NCBI GenBank assembly: GCA_900317215.1
Contig: ONFW01000088.1
Coordinates: forward strand, 1 to 27,445
DNA length: 27,445 nucleotides
Reading direction: 5' to 3'
Source of the DNA: an uncultured Eubacteriales bacterium
GTDB lineage: Bacteria > Bacillota > Clostridia > Oscillospirales > Acutalibacteraceae
Shown here: positions 16,079 through 24,866 of the stretch, one piece after another
How positions within the stretch are numbered: the stretch's first letter is position 1
Layout: every line of letters starts with the position of its first letter
Translations under genes and position numbers: made by a program
Notes under the pieces: generated by a model
What the model saw: the letters and a program-made list of their open reading frames with translations, nothing else
Told to the model about the DNA's origin: nothing
The model's database searches: none

Positions 16079-17176
16079 TTGCTGATAAAAAGTATTAAGC
16101 TTGAGAATTACAGAAATCTTGAAAATATGGAGTTTTTTCCGTCAGAGGGAATAAATATCATCTATGGAGACAATGCTCAGGGTAAGACAAATCTTCTTGA
16201 ATGTATCTGGCTGTTCACAGGAGGACGCTCCTTCAGAGGCTCCAAGGACAGCGAGCTTATCTCATTCGGAGAAAAATTTTCCCGCGTAAGCCTTTGCTTT
16301 GAGACCGCAGTCAGAGAACAGAGCATAGTGATAATGATAAGCGGAGGAAAGAGAGAGGCTATCCTCAACGATGTGCCGAAAAAATATATGTCACAGATAA
16401 TCGGCAGCTTTTGTGCAGTGATCTTTTCTCCGGATCATCTCAGTCTGATAAAAAGCGGACCTGAAGAGAGAAGAAACTTTATAGACGCCGCCTTGTGTCA
16501 GATAAAACCGTCCTATGCGATACTGCTGAGCAGGTATAAAAGAATGCTTAACGAGAGGAACGCTCTGCTCAAGGATATCCCGAAACACAGAGAGCTTGAG
16601 GATATGCTTGATATATGGGATGACAGGCTCGTAAACGAGGGTGCAAGGATCGCAGTTGAGAGACAGGAATATGTGAGCTGTCTTTCAAAGCTTGCCGAGG
16701 GGTTTTATGACGGTATCTCAGCAGGCAGGGAAAGACTGTCTCTTTCGTATAAAACAGGCTGCTGCAAAAACGGAGAATCTGACCCGGATATAATCAAAGA
16801 AGATATGCTATCATCTTTGCTCCAGAGAAGAACCGACGATATATACTGCGGATTTACAACTACCGGAGTACATCGTGACGACCTTTCAGTCAGAATAAAC
16901 GGCAAGGAAGCAAAAAGCTTTGGCTCGCAGGGGCAGCAAAGAAGTGCAGTCCTTGCAATGAAGCTTGCCGAGGCAGCGGTAGCAGGGGAGAAAAAAGGAG
17001 AAAAACCGGTCATCCTGCTTGATGACGTTCTCAGCGAGCTTGATATGAAAAGACGAAGCTATCTTTTAAATAGGCTTGAAGGAATGCAGGTATTCATTAC
17101 CTGCTGTGATAAAGCTGAAAGCTCAGAAACAAAATTCCGCATGGAAAACGGAAAATTATCCAGAACGGAGGTATAG
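16079..17176 (+). CDS. recF: DNA replication and repair protein RecF
   Basis: The protein is 365 aa from TTG 16079. That start follows AGGTG with a 7-base gap and gives the family-typical opening MLIKSIKLENYRNLENMEFF. A longer frame from 15992 would lie inside the S4 gene and adds unrelated residues. It is an SMC-like ATPase with Walker A GDNAQGKTN at 30-38, signature FGSQGQQRSAVLAMKLAEA and Walker B KPVILLDDVLSELD. RecF helps load RecA at gapped DNA with RecO and RecR. It is placed after the S4 gene, as in most Firmicutes. Confidence 0.96.
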   Translation: MLIKSIKLENYRNLENMEFFPSEGINIIYGDNAQGKTNLLECIWLFTGGRSFRGSKDSELISFGEKFSRVSLCFETAVREQSIVIMISGGKREAILNDVPKKYMSQIIGSFCAVIFSPDHLSLIKSGPEERRNFIDAALCQIKPSYAILLSRYKRMLNERNALLKDIPKHRELEDMLDIWDDRLVNEGARIAVERQEYVSCLSKLAEGFYDGISAGRERLSLSYKTGCCKNGESDPDIIKEDMLSSLLQRRTDDIYCGFTTTGVHRDDLSVRINGKEAKSFGSQGQQRSAVLAMKLAEAAVAGEKKGEKPVILLDDVLSELDMKRRSYLLNRLEGMQVFITCCDKAESSETKFRMENGKLSRTEV

Positions 17177-17178
17177 TC

Positions 17179-17445
17179 TTGTATCTTCATCTCGGAAATG
17201 ACACGATAATCAGAAAAAATGATATCATTGGCATATTTGATCTCGAAAGCTCAACTCTTTCTCACAAAACGAGAGAATTCTTATCCAATGCAGAAAAAAA
17301 GGGCAGGGTAGTGAATGTATCCGCTGAGCTGCCAAAATCCTTTGTTTTATGCAAAGAAAGAGACGAGGAAATAATATATATCTGTCAGCTTTCACCTGTT
17401 ACGCTGATAAAAAGAGCGTCTCAGATGAATATATCAATTGATTGA
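17179..17445 (+). CDS. remB: RemB-like DUF370-family regulator (YaaB)
   Basis: The protein is 88 aa from TTG 17179, with the ribosome site CGGAGGT just upstream. MYLHLGNDTIIRKNDIIGIF at the start, then FLSNAEKKGRVVNVS and ELPKSFVL, match the family of B. subtilis YaaB/RemB, which also follows recF. RemA-type relatives bind DNA and control biofilm matrix genes, while the role of RemB is less clear. It is 2 bases from the recF stop. The assignment is from motif memory. Confidence 0.85.
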   Translation: MYLHLGNDTIIRKNDIIGIFDLESSTLSHKTREFLSNAEKKGRVVNVSAELPKSFVLCKERDEEIIYICQLSPVTLIKRASQMNISID

Positions 17446-17479
17446 CTCAGAGAACCTCATAAGAAAGGAAGGATCATCG

Positions 17480-18205
17480 GTGTCCGAAAAAATCACGCTG
17501 CCGAGATGTCCCTATTGTCACAAAAAAATCTCATATCCCGGCGCAATGTTTCTGAAAACAAAGGGAGAGTTCAACTGCGGCTCATGCAAATGCATATCAA
17601 ATGTAGTAATAAGCAGAGGTGCCTATGCGCTCGCAAGTCTGGTATGCATAGTGGCTCTGTTAATAGTCGTGCTGTATTCTATAGCAGGCGATCACGGAAG
17701 CTTTCTCGGACTTGCCTGTGTTTTTGCGCCATTTCTGATATTCTATATCATGATACCTTTTTTTGTGAAGCTTGCACCCTGCAAGGATAAATCTGCGGTA
17801 AAAAGGCTGCTTGAAAAAAGAGGCGCAGACGTTCCCGTTGAGGCAGTATATCCCGATATCCCTCAGACCGGATCAAACCCGGTACAGCTTGACGTAGACG
17901 AGGATTTTTCTGCAAAATTCATGAAGGTCAAAAGCAATGCTCACAGGATCACAGAGGGAGCTGATGAAGAACTGTCCTATGGCTCCGAGAATGAGGTAGA
18001 GGATATCCAGAATACAAGGATCGCATTTGATCTAAATGAAGATATACCGGAAGATAATAACGGCAGTGAGACTGTATCCGATGCGGATTCTGATGAGAAC
18101 ATAAGGATTTTTAAAAGGGAAGAAAACGAATTATCACAAACAATATCTGAGCCTGTCGAAGATGTGCCGATCAATGAAGAAAAGTCAGATCCTGAAGAGC
18201 AGTGA
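17480..18205 (+). CDS. Zinc-ribbon two-pass membrane protein, function unknown
   Basis: The protein is 241 aa from GTG 17480, chosen because AAAGGAAGG lies 7 bases upstream. The in-frame TTG at 17438 would overlap remB and has no ribosome site. CPYC (10-13) and CGSC (33-36), 19 residues apart, should bind zinc. Two membrane helices follow (about 48-68 and 75-97). The remaining ~140 residues form an acidic cytoplasmic tail rich in Glu/Asp (NEDIPEDNNGSETVSDADSD) that is probably disordered. It pairs with the next gene, which has the same layout without the tail. No known function. Confidence 0.75.
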   Translation: MSEKITLPRCPYCHKKISYPGAMFLKTKGEFNCGSCKCISNVVISRGAYALASLVCIVALLIVVLYSIAGDHGSFLGLACVFAPFLIFYIMIPFFVKLAPCKDKSAVKRLLEKRGADVPVEAVYPDIPQTGSNPVQLDVDEDFSAKFMKVKSNAHRITEGADEELSYGSENEVEDIQNTRIAFDLNEDIPEDNNGSETVSDADSDENIRIFKREENELSQTISEPVEDVPINEEKSDPEEQ

Positions 18206-18253
18206 TATGGCTTTGAATATCATTCTTATACAGATAACGAAAAGAGGAATAAT

Positions 18254-18622
18254 ATGTCCAAATTTCAGGTTTGTCCCTATTGTAAGACTGTATACAGATA
18301 TAAGGACCTGATCTCCTTAAAGGGAAAAGAACATGAGTGTTATCATTGTCATAAGAAATTCGGTATAAAAAAAGGCTACAGGCTGGTTCCGGTAGCAATA
18401 GCCTGTGTATTGATGATCGCTGTGAATCTGTTTTTGTTTCACAGCTCAAATGATATAAGTAAGAATACCTTTATCATGATAGTTCTGACCGACGCCGCAG
18501 TCATACTGACGGCATTCGTTATCTCTCCTAAATTTATCAGATTTGCTGCTCTTTCAAAAAAGGAGCGCATAATTGATGAAACAGGAAAAACGGATAAAGG
18601 CAAGACACGCAAAAGGAGGTAA
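18254..18622 (+). CDS. Zinc-ribbon two-pass membrane protein, function unknown
   Basis: The protein is 122 aa. CPYC at 7-10 and CYHC at 29-32 flank 18 residues, resembling the cxxc_20_cxxc family of small Firmicutes membrane proteins. Helices at about 43-62 and 72-90 are followed by a basic tail (DKGKTRKRR). It is a shorter relative of the preceding protein, so the pair may be an old duplication. Its stop is 7 bases before the gyrB start, and the gyrB ribosome site lies inside its last codons, so translation is probably coupled. AAAGAGGAAT precedes the ATG. Confidence 0.78.
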   Translation: MSKFQVCPYCKTVYRYKDLISLKGKEHECYHCHKKFGIKKGYRLVPVAIACVLMIAVNLFLFHSSNDISKNTFIMIVLTDAAVILTAFVISPKFIRFAALSKKERIIDETGKTDKGKTRKRR

Positions 18623-18629
18623 AAAAAGT

Positions 18630-20570
18630 ATGGATCAGAATGATATTTCTCAGACTACCGAAAAATACGGAGCAGACGAAATACAGGTATTGGAGGGTCT
18701 TGAAGCAGTAAGAAAACGACCCGGAATGTATATCGGTTCTACAGGGCCGAGAGGTCTGCACCACCTTGTATACGAGATAGTGGACAATTCCATAGATGAA
18801 GCGCTTGCAGGCTATTGTACAAAGATAGAAGTTCACATTCTTCCGGGCGAGATAATAAGGGTCACTGATAACGGAAGAGGAATACCTGTCGGCATACAGC
18901 CAAAGCTTGGCATTCCTGCGGTAACAGTTGTTTTTACGGTGCTTCATGCGGGAGGAAAATTCGGCGGCGGCGGATATAAGGTCGCAGGAGGTCTGCACGG
19001 AGTAGGAGCTTCGGTTGTAAATGCTCTTTCCGAATGGATCGAGGTCGAGGTCTGCGACGGAGAAAGAATATATCGTCAAAGATTTGAACGGGGAGATCAG
19101 GTGACGGAGCTTGAAGAGATAGGAAAGGGGACACAAACGGGTACTACCGTAACCTTCAAGGCGGACCGTGAAATTTTCACCGAAACTGACGTGTATGATT
19201 ATGAGGTACTCTCAACAAGACTCCGTGAACAGGCGTTTCTTAATGCAGGAGTTCATATAGAGCTTATTGACGAGCGTGACCCTGAAAATATCCAGAGCGA
19301 GGATTTCTGCTATGAGGGCGGAGTATCAAGCTTTGTAGAGTATATACACAAGAAAAGGGCTCTTGATGTTATACATCAGGATATAATCCATTTTCAGGCC
19401 AAAAATGACGATGATACTGCCTCCGCAGAGATAGCAATGCAGTATAACGAGAGCTATAATGAGCTGATACTTTCATTTGCAAATAATATACATACAAATG
19501 ACGGAGGTACTCATGAGGAGGGCTTCAAAAGATCGCTCACAAGGGTCATGAACGACTATGCGAGAAAATTCAATCTCATAAAAGAGGGAGAAAAAAATCT
19601 CAGCGGTGAGGATGTCAGAGAGGGTCTTACAGCGGTAATAAGTGTCAAGCTAAAGGACGCCCAGTTTGAGAGCCAGACAAAGGCAAAGCTTGGAAATACC
19701 GAAATGAGGACGCTTGTTGACAAGCTTGTCAGCGAAAAGCTTGAGCAGTATCTTGAAGAAAATCCCGCAACAGCAAAGGCAATCTTTGAAAAAGCTCTGA
19801 TGGCTGCAAGGGCAAGAGATGCGGCAAGAAAAGCGAGAGATCTTGCAAGAAGAAAAACAGCAATGGAGGGAGCAGGTCTTCCCGGAAAGCTTGCCGATTG
19901 TCAGTCGAGAAACGTAGAGGAGACAGAAATATATATCGTAGAGGGCGACTCCGCCGGAGGCTCCGCAAAGGGCGGCAGAGACAGGCGCTTTCAGGCGATA
20001 CTTCCCTTGTGGGGAAAGATGCTCAATGTAGAAAAGGCAAGACTCGACAGAGTATACGGAAATGATAAGCTCATGCCTGTTATAACAGCTCTCGGCTGCG
20101 GTATAGGAGATGAGATAGACCTTGATAAGCTGAGATACGGAAAGATCATTATTATGGCGGATGCCGATGTCGACGGCTCTCATATCAGAACACTTATGCT
20201 TACATTCTTTTTCAGATTTATGCGTCCTTTAATAGAGGAGGGACATATATATATAGCGCAGCCGCCTCTTTACAGAATAACCAAGGGCAAGGAGCATCAC
20301 TATGCTTATTCTGATCAGGAAAGAGATAAGATAATGGAGCAGCTCGGCGGTAAATATGAGATACAGAGATACAAAGGTCTTGGTGAGATGGACGCTGAAC
20401 AGCTATGGGAAACAACAATGGATCCGGCAACAAGAATAATGCTCCGTGTTGAAATGGAGGATGCCGCCGCCGCCGATGAGGTATTTACAATACTTATGGG
20501 AGATAAGGTTGAGCCGAGAAGAGACTTTATCGAGAAAAATGCAAAGTATGTTCAGAATCTTGATGTATAA
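18630..20570 (+). CDS. gyrB: DNA gyrase subunit B
   Basis: The protein is 646 aa from ATG 18630, which follows AAAAGGAGGT with a 9-base gap. An in-frame ATG at 18573 lies inside the preceding gene. The GHKL ATPase has VDNSIDEALAGY, TDNGRGIP and GGLHGVGASVVNALS. TOPRIM has EGDSAGGSAKGGRDR (from residue 438) and DADVDGSHIRTLML. The C-terminal QRYKGLGEM is present. At the site matching E. coli Lys447 there is Trp (PLWGK, W461), while Asp426 is conserved (D440). Gyrase introduces negative supercoils. gyrA lies 1.8 kb downstream, with three other genes between instead of the usual direct neighbour. Confidence 0.97.
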   Translation: MDQNDISQTTEKYGADEIQVLEGLEAVRKRPGMYIGSTGPRGLHHLVYEIVDNSIDEALAGYCTKIEVHILPGEIIRVTDNGRGIPVGIQPKLGIPAVTVVFTVLHAGGKFGGGGYKVAGGLHGVGASVVNALSEWIEVEVCDGERIYRQRFERGDQVTELEEIGKGTQTGTTVTFKADREIFTETDVYDYEVLSTRLREQAFLNAGVHIELIDERDPENIQSEDFCYEGGVSSFVEYIHKKRALDVIHQDIIHFQAKNDDDTASAEIAMQYNESYNELILSFANNIHTNDGGTHEEGFKRSLTRVMNDYARKFNLIKEGEKNLSGEDVREGLTAVISVKLKDAQFESQTKAKLGNTEMRTLVDKLVSEKLEQYLEENPATAKAIFEKALMAARARDAARKARDLARRKTAMEGAGLPGKLADCQSRNVEETEIYIVEGDSAGGSAKGGRDRRFQAILPLWGKMLNVEKARLDRVYGNDKLMPVITALGCGIGDEIDLDKLRYGKIIIMADADVDGSHIRTLMLTFFFRFMRPLIEEGHIYIAQPPLYRITKGKEHHYAYSDQERDKIMEQLGGKYEIQRYKGLGEMDAEQLWETTMDPATRIMLRVEMEDAAAADEVFTILMGDKVEPRRDFIEKNAKYVQNLDV

Positions 20571-20583
20571 AGGAATGATCTAT

Positions 20584-21213
20584 ATGAAAAGGGTCACAGC
20601 AGCGCTGTTGGCAGCGTCAATATCATTTTTAATGCTGTGCGGCTGCAGCAATACAGGCGGCACCGCATCATCAGAGAGCAGTAACCAGATCACTTCTGAA
20701 AATAACGGACAAAATCCAGCAAGCAGCACAGCGGCATCAGAAAGCGGAACAGCTTCGGCTCCGTCTGACAGCTCTGTCTCTGAGAGCTCCGTCTCTGAGT
20801 ATGATATAAAATTCTCGGAGCTTATGGATTCAATGGATTTTGGAGACTATGAAAGCTTTGCAAAAAGCTTTACGGATGATTCCGATAATAATTATGTCAA
20901 AATGAGCTATGAGGGTCTGAAACAGGGCTTTACCTATGACAGACAGGTCTGCATCGGGATAGATAAGGGAATATACTATTATCTTTTCCTGATGACATCG
21001 GAAGGAAAGACACAGGCAACTGTCGTATCTCTTGAATACAACAAAGAAGAAAATAGATTTTATATAAAGATGACGACAGATACCCTTAAAAAAGAAGACG
21101 AGCTTATGCAGTCATATATCTGTCCTGAGTGCTCAGGCAAGGGAGAGGTAGAAGCTGACGGCAAGACAGAACAGTGTCCGGGCTGTCAGGGCTTAGGAAT
21201 TGTATTTCCGTGA
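20584..21213 (+). CDS. Lipoprotein with C-terminal DnaJ-type CxxCxGxG pair
   Basis: The protein is 209 aa from ATG 20584, with AAAGGAA 8 bases upstream. The frame extends upstream into gyrB, but the signal peptide starts here. MKRVTAALLAASISFLML is the signal, and LCGC a lipobox with the lipidated Cys at 21. A Ser/Gly/Ala/Thr-rich linker (about 22-75) leads to a folded domain (about 76-175). The C-terminus has CPECSGKG at 180 and CPGCQGLG at 198, a zinc motif usual in DnaJ, here outside the cell membrane. No known function. It may bind zinc or carry out thiol chemistry. Confidence 0.8.
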   Translation: MKRVTAALLAASISFLMLCGCSNTGGTASSESSNQITSENNGQNPASSTAASESGTASAPSDSSVSESSVSEYDIKFSELMDSMDFGDYESFAKSFTDDSDNNYVKMSYEGLKQGFTYDRQVCIGIDKGIYYYLFLMTSEGKTQATVVSLEYNKEENRFYIKMTTDTLKKEDELMQSYICPECSGKGEVEADGKTEQCPGCQGLGIVFP

Positions 21214-21245
21214 CAGCTAAAAAAGAATTGTATTAAGGAGTAAAT

Positions 21246-21890
21246 ATGAAAGATATAGAAGACAGTATTAACGAGGATTTACAAAAAGAAGAAGAGACGA
21301 TAAATGAGGATAATCCCGAATGGGACGGCTCTGAGGCGGAGCTTGTAGCCGATGATGACGCCGAGGACTATGAGATACCAGAGACAGGAATAAAAATATC
21401 CTATGCTATGACCCCGGAAGAAATGTATAAATGTCTTGAGCACAGTGATATGTATAAAACAAAGGGAGCAAGGGCAGTTTTTTCAAGCATTGTTTTTGCG
21501 CTCGGCACAATAGGCTTTACTGCGGCATTTTTTATGAGCGAGGGTAAATTCAAGGGATATAACCTGTTTTTTGCAATATTCTGTCTTGTAATGATAGTCC
21601 TTGTATGGCTCGTGCCTCATCTGCATATAAAAAGCGCCGCAAGGAACGCAGCAAACGGAAAGAAGATAGAGGCGGAGATATATCCCGACCATATAGATAT
21701 CGGAAGCGGTTCGGGCGCATGGAGTATTGAGCTTGAAGGCAACTGCGAGCTTGAGGAATTTGACGGTATCTTTTTGATCTTTGCTCCGAAGGACAGAAAT
21801 TTTGCGATACCTCAAAGGGTAATAGAGCCTGAGATATTTAATGAAGTAAAAGCTATACTTGTATCAGGGACAAGGCCAAAAGAAAAATAA
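21246..21890 (+). CDS. YcxB-like membrane protein
   Basis: The protein is 214 aa. It has an acidic N-terminal tail (about 1-45), the segment ISYAMTPEEMYKCLEHSDMY typical of YcxB-like proteins, two helices (about 77-97 and 104-124) and a C-terminal beta domain (EIYPDHIDIGSGSGAWSIEL, FLIFAPKDRNFAIPQRV) similar in style to bacterial PH domains. The function of YcxB proteins is not known. Ribosome site AAGGAG. It sits between the lipoprotein and thioesterase genes with short gaps, so it is probably co-transcribed. Confidence 0.75.
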   Translation: MKDIEDSINEDLQKEEETINEDNPEWDGSEAELVADDDAEDYEIPETGIKISYAMTPEEMYKCLEHSDMYKTKGARAVFSSIVFALGTIGFTAAFFMSEGKFKGYNLFFAIFCLVMIVLVWLVPHLHIKSAARNAANGKKIEAEIYPDHIDIGSGSGAWSIELEGNCELEEFDGIFLIFAPKDRNFAIPQRVIEPEIFNEVKAILVSGTRPKEK

Positions 21891-21905
21891 AGGAGAGCTG
21901 CTGAA

Positions 21906-22322
21906 ATGAGCTGCGAAACACATATTATTGCAAGATATGCCGAGACAGATCAGATGGGAATAATACACCATTCGGTGTATCCGGTCTGGTTTGAGGCAGC
22001 AAGAACAGAATATATCAAGCAGGCAGGGATAACCTATACACAGCTTGAAAAGCAGGGGGTAATGCTTCCGCTTTCAGAGCTTAACTGCAGATATTTCCGT
22101 CCCGTGCATTATGAGGACGAGGTTATTATAATAACTGATATCCTGAAGGTATCTGCAGCAAAGATCTTATTCGGATATAAGGTCATTCTTGCAGATCAGC
22201 TTATGGCTCAGGGAAGCACAACTCACGGCTTTGTAAGCTCAGAAACCTTCCGTCCGGTAAATTTAAAAAAGCTAATGCCGGATTTTTACGAAAAGCTTCA
22301 GGCTTCGGTCATACAAATATAA
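21906..22322 (+). CDS. Acyl-CoA thioesterase, YbgC/4HBT hot-dog family
   Basis: The protein is 138 aa, a single hot-dog domain. RYAETDQMGIIHHSVYPVWF at 10-29 holds the 4HBT motif with the catalytic Asp15 and the following H and Y residues. ARTEYIKQAG and the central LNCRYFRPVHYEDEV also fit the YbgC family, which hydrolyses acyl-CoA or related thioesters in the cytoplasm. The actual substrate cannot be read here. GGAGAG lies upstream. It is 15 bases after the YcxB-like gene. Confidence 0.9.
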   Translation: MSCETHIIARYAETDQMGIIHHSVYPVWFEAARTEYIKQAGITYTQLEKQGVMLPLSELNCRYFRPVHYEDEVIIITDILKVSAAKILFGYKVILADQLMAQGSTTHGFVSSETFRPVNLKKLMPDFYEKLQASVIQI

Positions 22323-22370
22323 AAATATCAGCAAGGTTAAAATGCTTTAATATGAAAGAGGTGCGTAAGC

Positions 22371-24860
22371 TTGGATAACGAACAGAACAATCAGTCCTCA
22401 AAGATAATAGATGTCGATATAGAAAGGGAAATGAAAAAATCCTTCCTTGATTATTCTATGTCGGTAATAGTATCAAGAGCGCTGCCGGATGTCCGCGACG
22501 GACTAAAGCCTGTTCACAGAAGAATATTGTATTCACAGTATGAGGACAATCTTACTCCCGATAAGCCTTATAAAAAATGTGCTACCACTGTAGGTAATGT
22601 TCTCGGTAGATATCATCCTCATGGTGACAGCTCGGTATATGAGGCTCTTGTAAGACTTGCACAGGATTTCTCAATGAGATATATGCTTGTTGACGGTCAC
22701 GGAAACTTTGGCTCGGTAGACGGTGATCCGCCTGCTGCATACCGTTATACCGAATCCAGAATGAGCAAAATAAGCGTAGAGATGCTCACGGATATTGATA
22801 AGGAAACAGTGGATTTCATACCTAACTATGATGACAGCCGAAAGGAACCGTCAGTGCTTCCTTCAAGATTTCCGAACCTCCTTGTTAACGGCTCCACAGG
22901 TATCGCTGTTGGTATGGCGACAAATATTCCGCCGCATAATTTGGGCGAGGTAATAGACGCTGTAGATCATGTGATAGATAATCCTGACGCTTCTCTTGAA
23001 GAAATAATGCAGTTTATCAAGGGACCTGATTTTCCGACTGCAGGCATAATCATGGGTCAGAGCGGTATAAGAGCCGCATACGCCACAGGCAGAGGAAAAA
23101 TAACAGTAAGAGCAAGAGCAGAGATAGTTGAGGATAAGAACGGCAGATATAAGATCATTGTAACTGAGCTTCCTTATCAGGTAAATAAAGCTCGTCTTGT
23201 CGAGAGTATTGCAGATATGGTCAAGGACAAGAGGATAGAAGGAATATCCAATATAGACGATCATTCTGACAGAAACGGAATGCACATTGAGATCACTCTT
23301 AAAAGAGAGGCTTCTCCGAATGTCGTGCTAAACAGTCTTTTCAGAAATTCACAGATGCAGATCACATACGGCATTATCCTTCTCGCAATCGTCAACGGAG
23401 TGCCGAAGATACTTACGCTTAAGGATATCATTCAGAATTACATTGATTTTCAGGTAGATGTTATAACAAGAAGAACGATATTTGATCTGAGAAAGGCTGA
23501 GGAAAGAGCACATATCTTAGAGGGCTTGAAAATAGCTATAGACTTTATTGACGAGGTCATAAGGATAATAAGAAGCTCTAAGGATCAGCCCACCGCAAGG
23601 ATCAGGCTTTCAGAGCGTTTTGGCCTTGATGATGCTCAGACACAGGCTATAGTAGCAATGCGTCTCGGACAGTTATCAGGACTTGAAAGAGAAAAGATAG
23701 AGGAGGAGCTTGCAGCGCTTATTGATAAAATAGCCGATTATAAGGATATCCTCAATAATGGTGAGAGACTTCTTGGCATAATTAAGACCGAGCTAAATGC
23801 TGTCAGGGCAAAATTCGGGGACGAAAGAAGAACTCAGATCGAATCCGTAAGCGGAGAGGTAGATATAGAGGATCTGATTCCTTATGAGGACTGTGTGATA
23901 ACGATGACAAACTTCGGCTATGTTAAACGTCAGAAGGTGGATACATATCGTACACAGCGCAGAGGCGGCAGAGGAATTTCGGGAATGAACCGTCGTGAGG
24001 AGGATGTTGCGACCGATATGTTTGTTGCGGGAACTCATGATTATGTTCTGTTCTTCTCCAATCTTGGCAAGGTATACAGGCTGAAATGCTATATGATACC
24101 CGAGGGTTCAAGAACCTCAAAGGGGATGAATATCAATAATCTGCTTCCGCTTTCTCCAAATGAAAAGGTGACATCAATGATCCGTATGCCCGAGGAGGGC
24201 GACGACGGCATGTATCTTGTTATGATAACCAAAAAGGGTATCATAAAGAGAACGGCTACTGAGGAATTCAAGACCACCCGAAAGGGAGGACTTATTGCCA
24301 TTGATATCGACGACGATGACGAGCTTGTTTGGGTGCGTCTGACAGACGGCAATTCTCAGCTTCTTGTAGCAACAAAAAATGGTATGGCTATACGCTTTGA
24401 CGAAAATGAAGTCAGAAATATGGGCAGGACAGCTCGTGGAGTAAAGGCAATTGCTCTCAGAGGAGGAGACAGTGTAATCGGAATGTCCATACTCAGGGAG
24501 GATGCGTATATTCTTACGGTATCTGAAAAGGGCTTTGGCAGACTTTCTCCTCAGAGTGACTACCGGATACAGTCGAGGGGCGGCTGCGGTCTTGTGAACT
24601 ACCATACCGAGAAGTTCGGCAAGGTTGCGGCTATAAAGGCTGTTGACCTTGAAGATGATATTATCCTTATCTCCGACAGCGGAGTAATCATCAGGATAGA
24701 GGCTTCTTCAATAAGGATATGTTCAAGACCGAGCAAGGGTGTTATAGTAATGAAGATAGACGATAACAGCAAAGTCGCTACAATCTCCAGAGCACCCCAT
24801 GAAGAGGATACCGATGATGATGACGATAACGATGAGGACGATGAGGATTCTGATATCTGA
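22371..24860 (+). CDS. gyrA: DNA gyrase subunit A
   Basis: The protein is 829 aa from TTG 22371, with AGAGGTG 7 bases upstream. The quinolone-determining region reads HPHGDSSVYEALVRLAQ, with Ser87 and Glu91 at the E. coli 83 and 87 positions, a wild-type-like pair for Gram-positives. The active-site tyrosine is Y126 (AAYRYTESRM). The C-terminal beta-pinwheel carries the GyrA box QRRGGRG, which marks true gyrase rather than topoisomerase IV ParC. The tail is a run of Asp/Glu (DTDDDDDNDEDDEDSDI). GyrA cuts and rejoins DNA while GyrB supplies ATP energy. A bidirectional terminator follows. Confidence 0.97.
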   Translation: MDNEQNNQSSKIIDVDIEREMKKSFLDYSMSVIVSRALPDVRDGLKPVHRRILYSQYEDNLTPDKPYKKCATTVGNVLGRYHPHGDSSVYEALVRLAQDFSMRYMLVDGHGNFGSVDGDPPAAYRYTESRMSKISVEMLTDIDKETVDFIPNYDDSRKEPSVLPSRFPNLLVNGSTGIAVGMATNIPPHNLGEVIDAVDHVIDNPDASLEEIMQFIKGPDFPTAGIIMGQSGIRAAYATGRGKITVRARAEIVEDKNGRYKIIVTELPYQVNKARLVESIADMVKDKRIEGISNIDDHSDRNGMHIEITLKREASPNVVLNSLFRNSQMQITYGIILLAIVNGVPKILTLKDIIQNYIDFQVDVITRRTIFDLRKAEERAHILEGLKIAIDFIDEVIRIIRSSKDQPTARIRLSERFGLDDAQTQAIVAMRLGQLSGLEREKIEEELAALIDKIADYKDILNNGERLLGIIKTELNAVRAKFGDERRTQIESVSGEVDIEDLIPYEDCVITMTNFGYVKRQKVDTYRTQRRGGRGISGMNRREEDVATDMFVAGTHDYVLFFSNLGKVYRLKCYMIPEGSRTSKGMNINNLLPLSPNEKVTSMIRMPEEGDDGMYLVMITKKGIIKRTATEEFKTTRKGGLIAIDIDDDDELVWVRLTDGNSQLLVATKNGMAIRFDENEVRNMGRTARGVKAIALRGGDSVIGMSILREDAYILTVSEKGFGRLSPQSDYRIQSRGGCGLVNYHTEKFGKVAAIKAVDLEDDIILISDSGVIIRIEASSIRICSRPSKGVIVMKIDDNSKVATISRAPHEEDTDDDDDNDEDDEDSDI

Positions 24861-24866
24861 TAAATG

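Noticed and set aside
18428..18442. GTTTCACAGC as a further parS
   Set aside because: Only one half of the palindrome is present and it lies inside a coding region.
18573..18629. Upstream ATG for gyrB
   Set aside because: It lies inside the preceding gene; the AAAAGGAGGT site at 18611-18620 fits ATG 18630 and the resulting N-terminus is normal.
19650..20183. Long minus-strand reading frames opposite gyrB, and similar ones opposite dnaN, gyrA and mnmG
   Set aside because: They mirror well-supported genes, lack ribosome sites and encode Cys/Leu/Ser-rich sequence with no recognisable family.
20446..20583. Extended start of the lipoprotein inside gyrB
   Set aside because: The extension is a shadow of gyrB in another frame; the signal peptide and ribosome site both point to ATG 20584.
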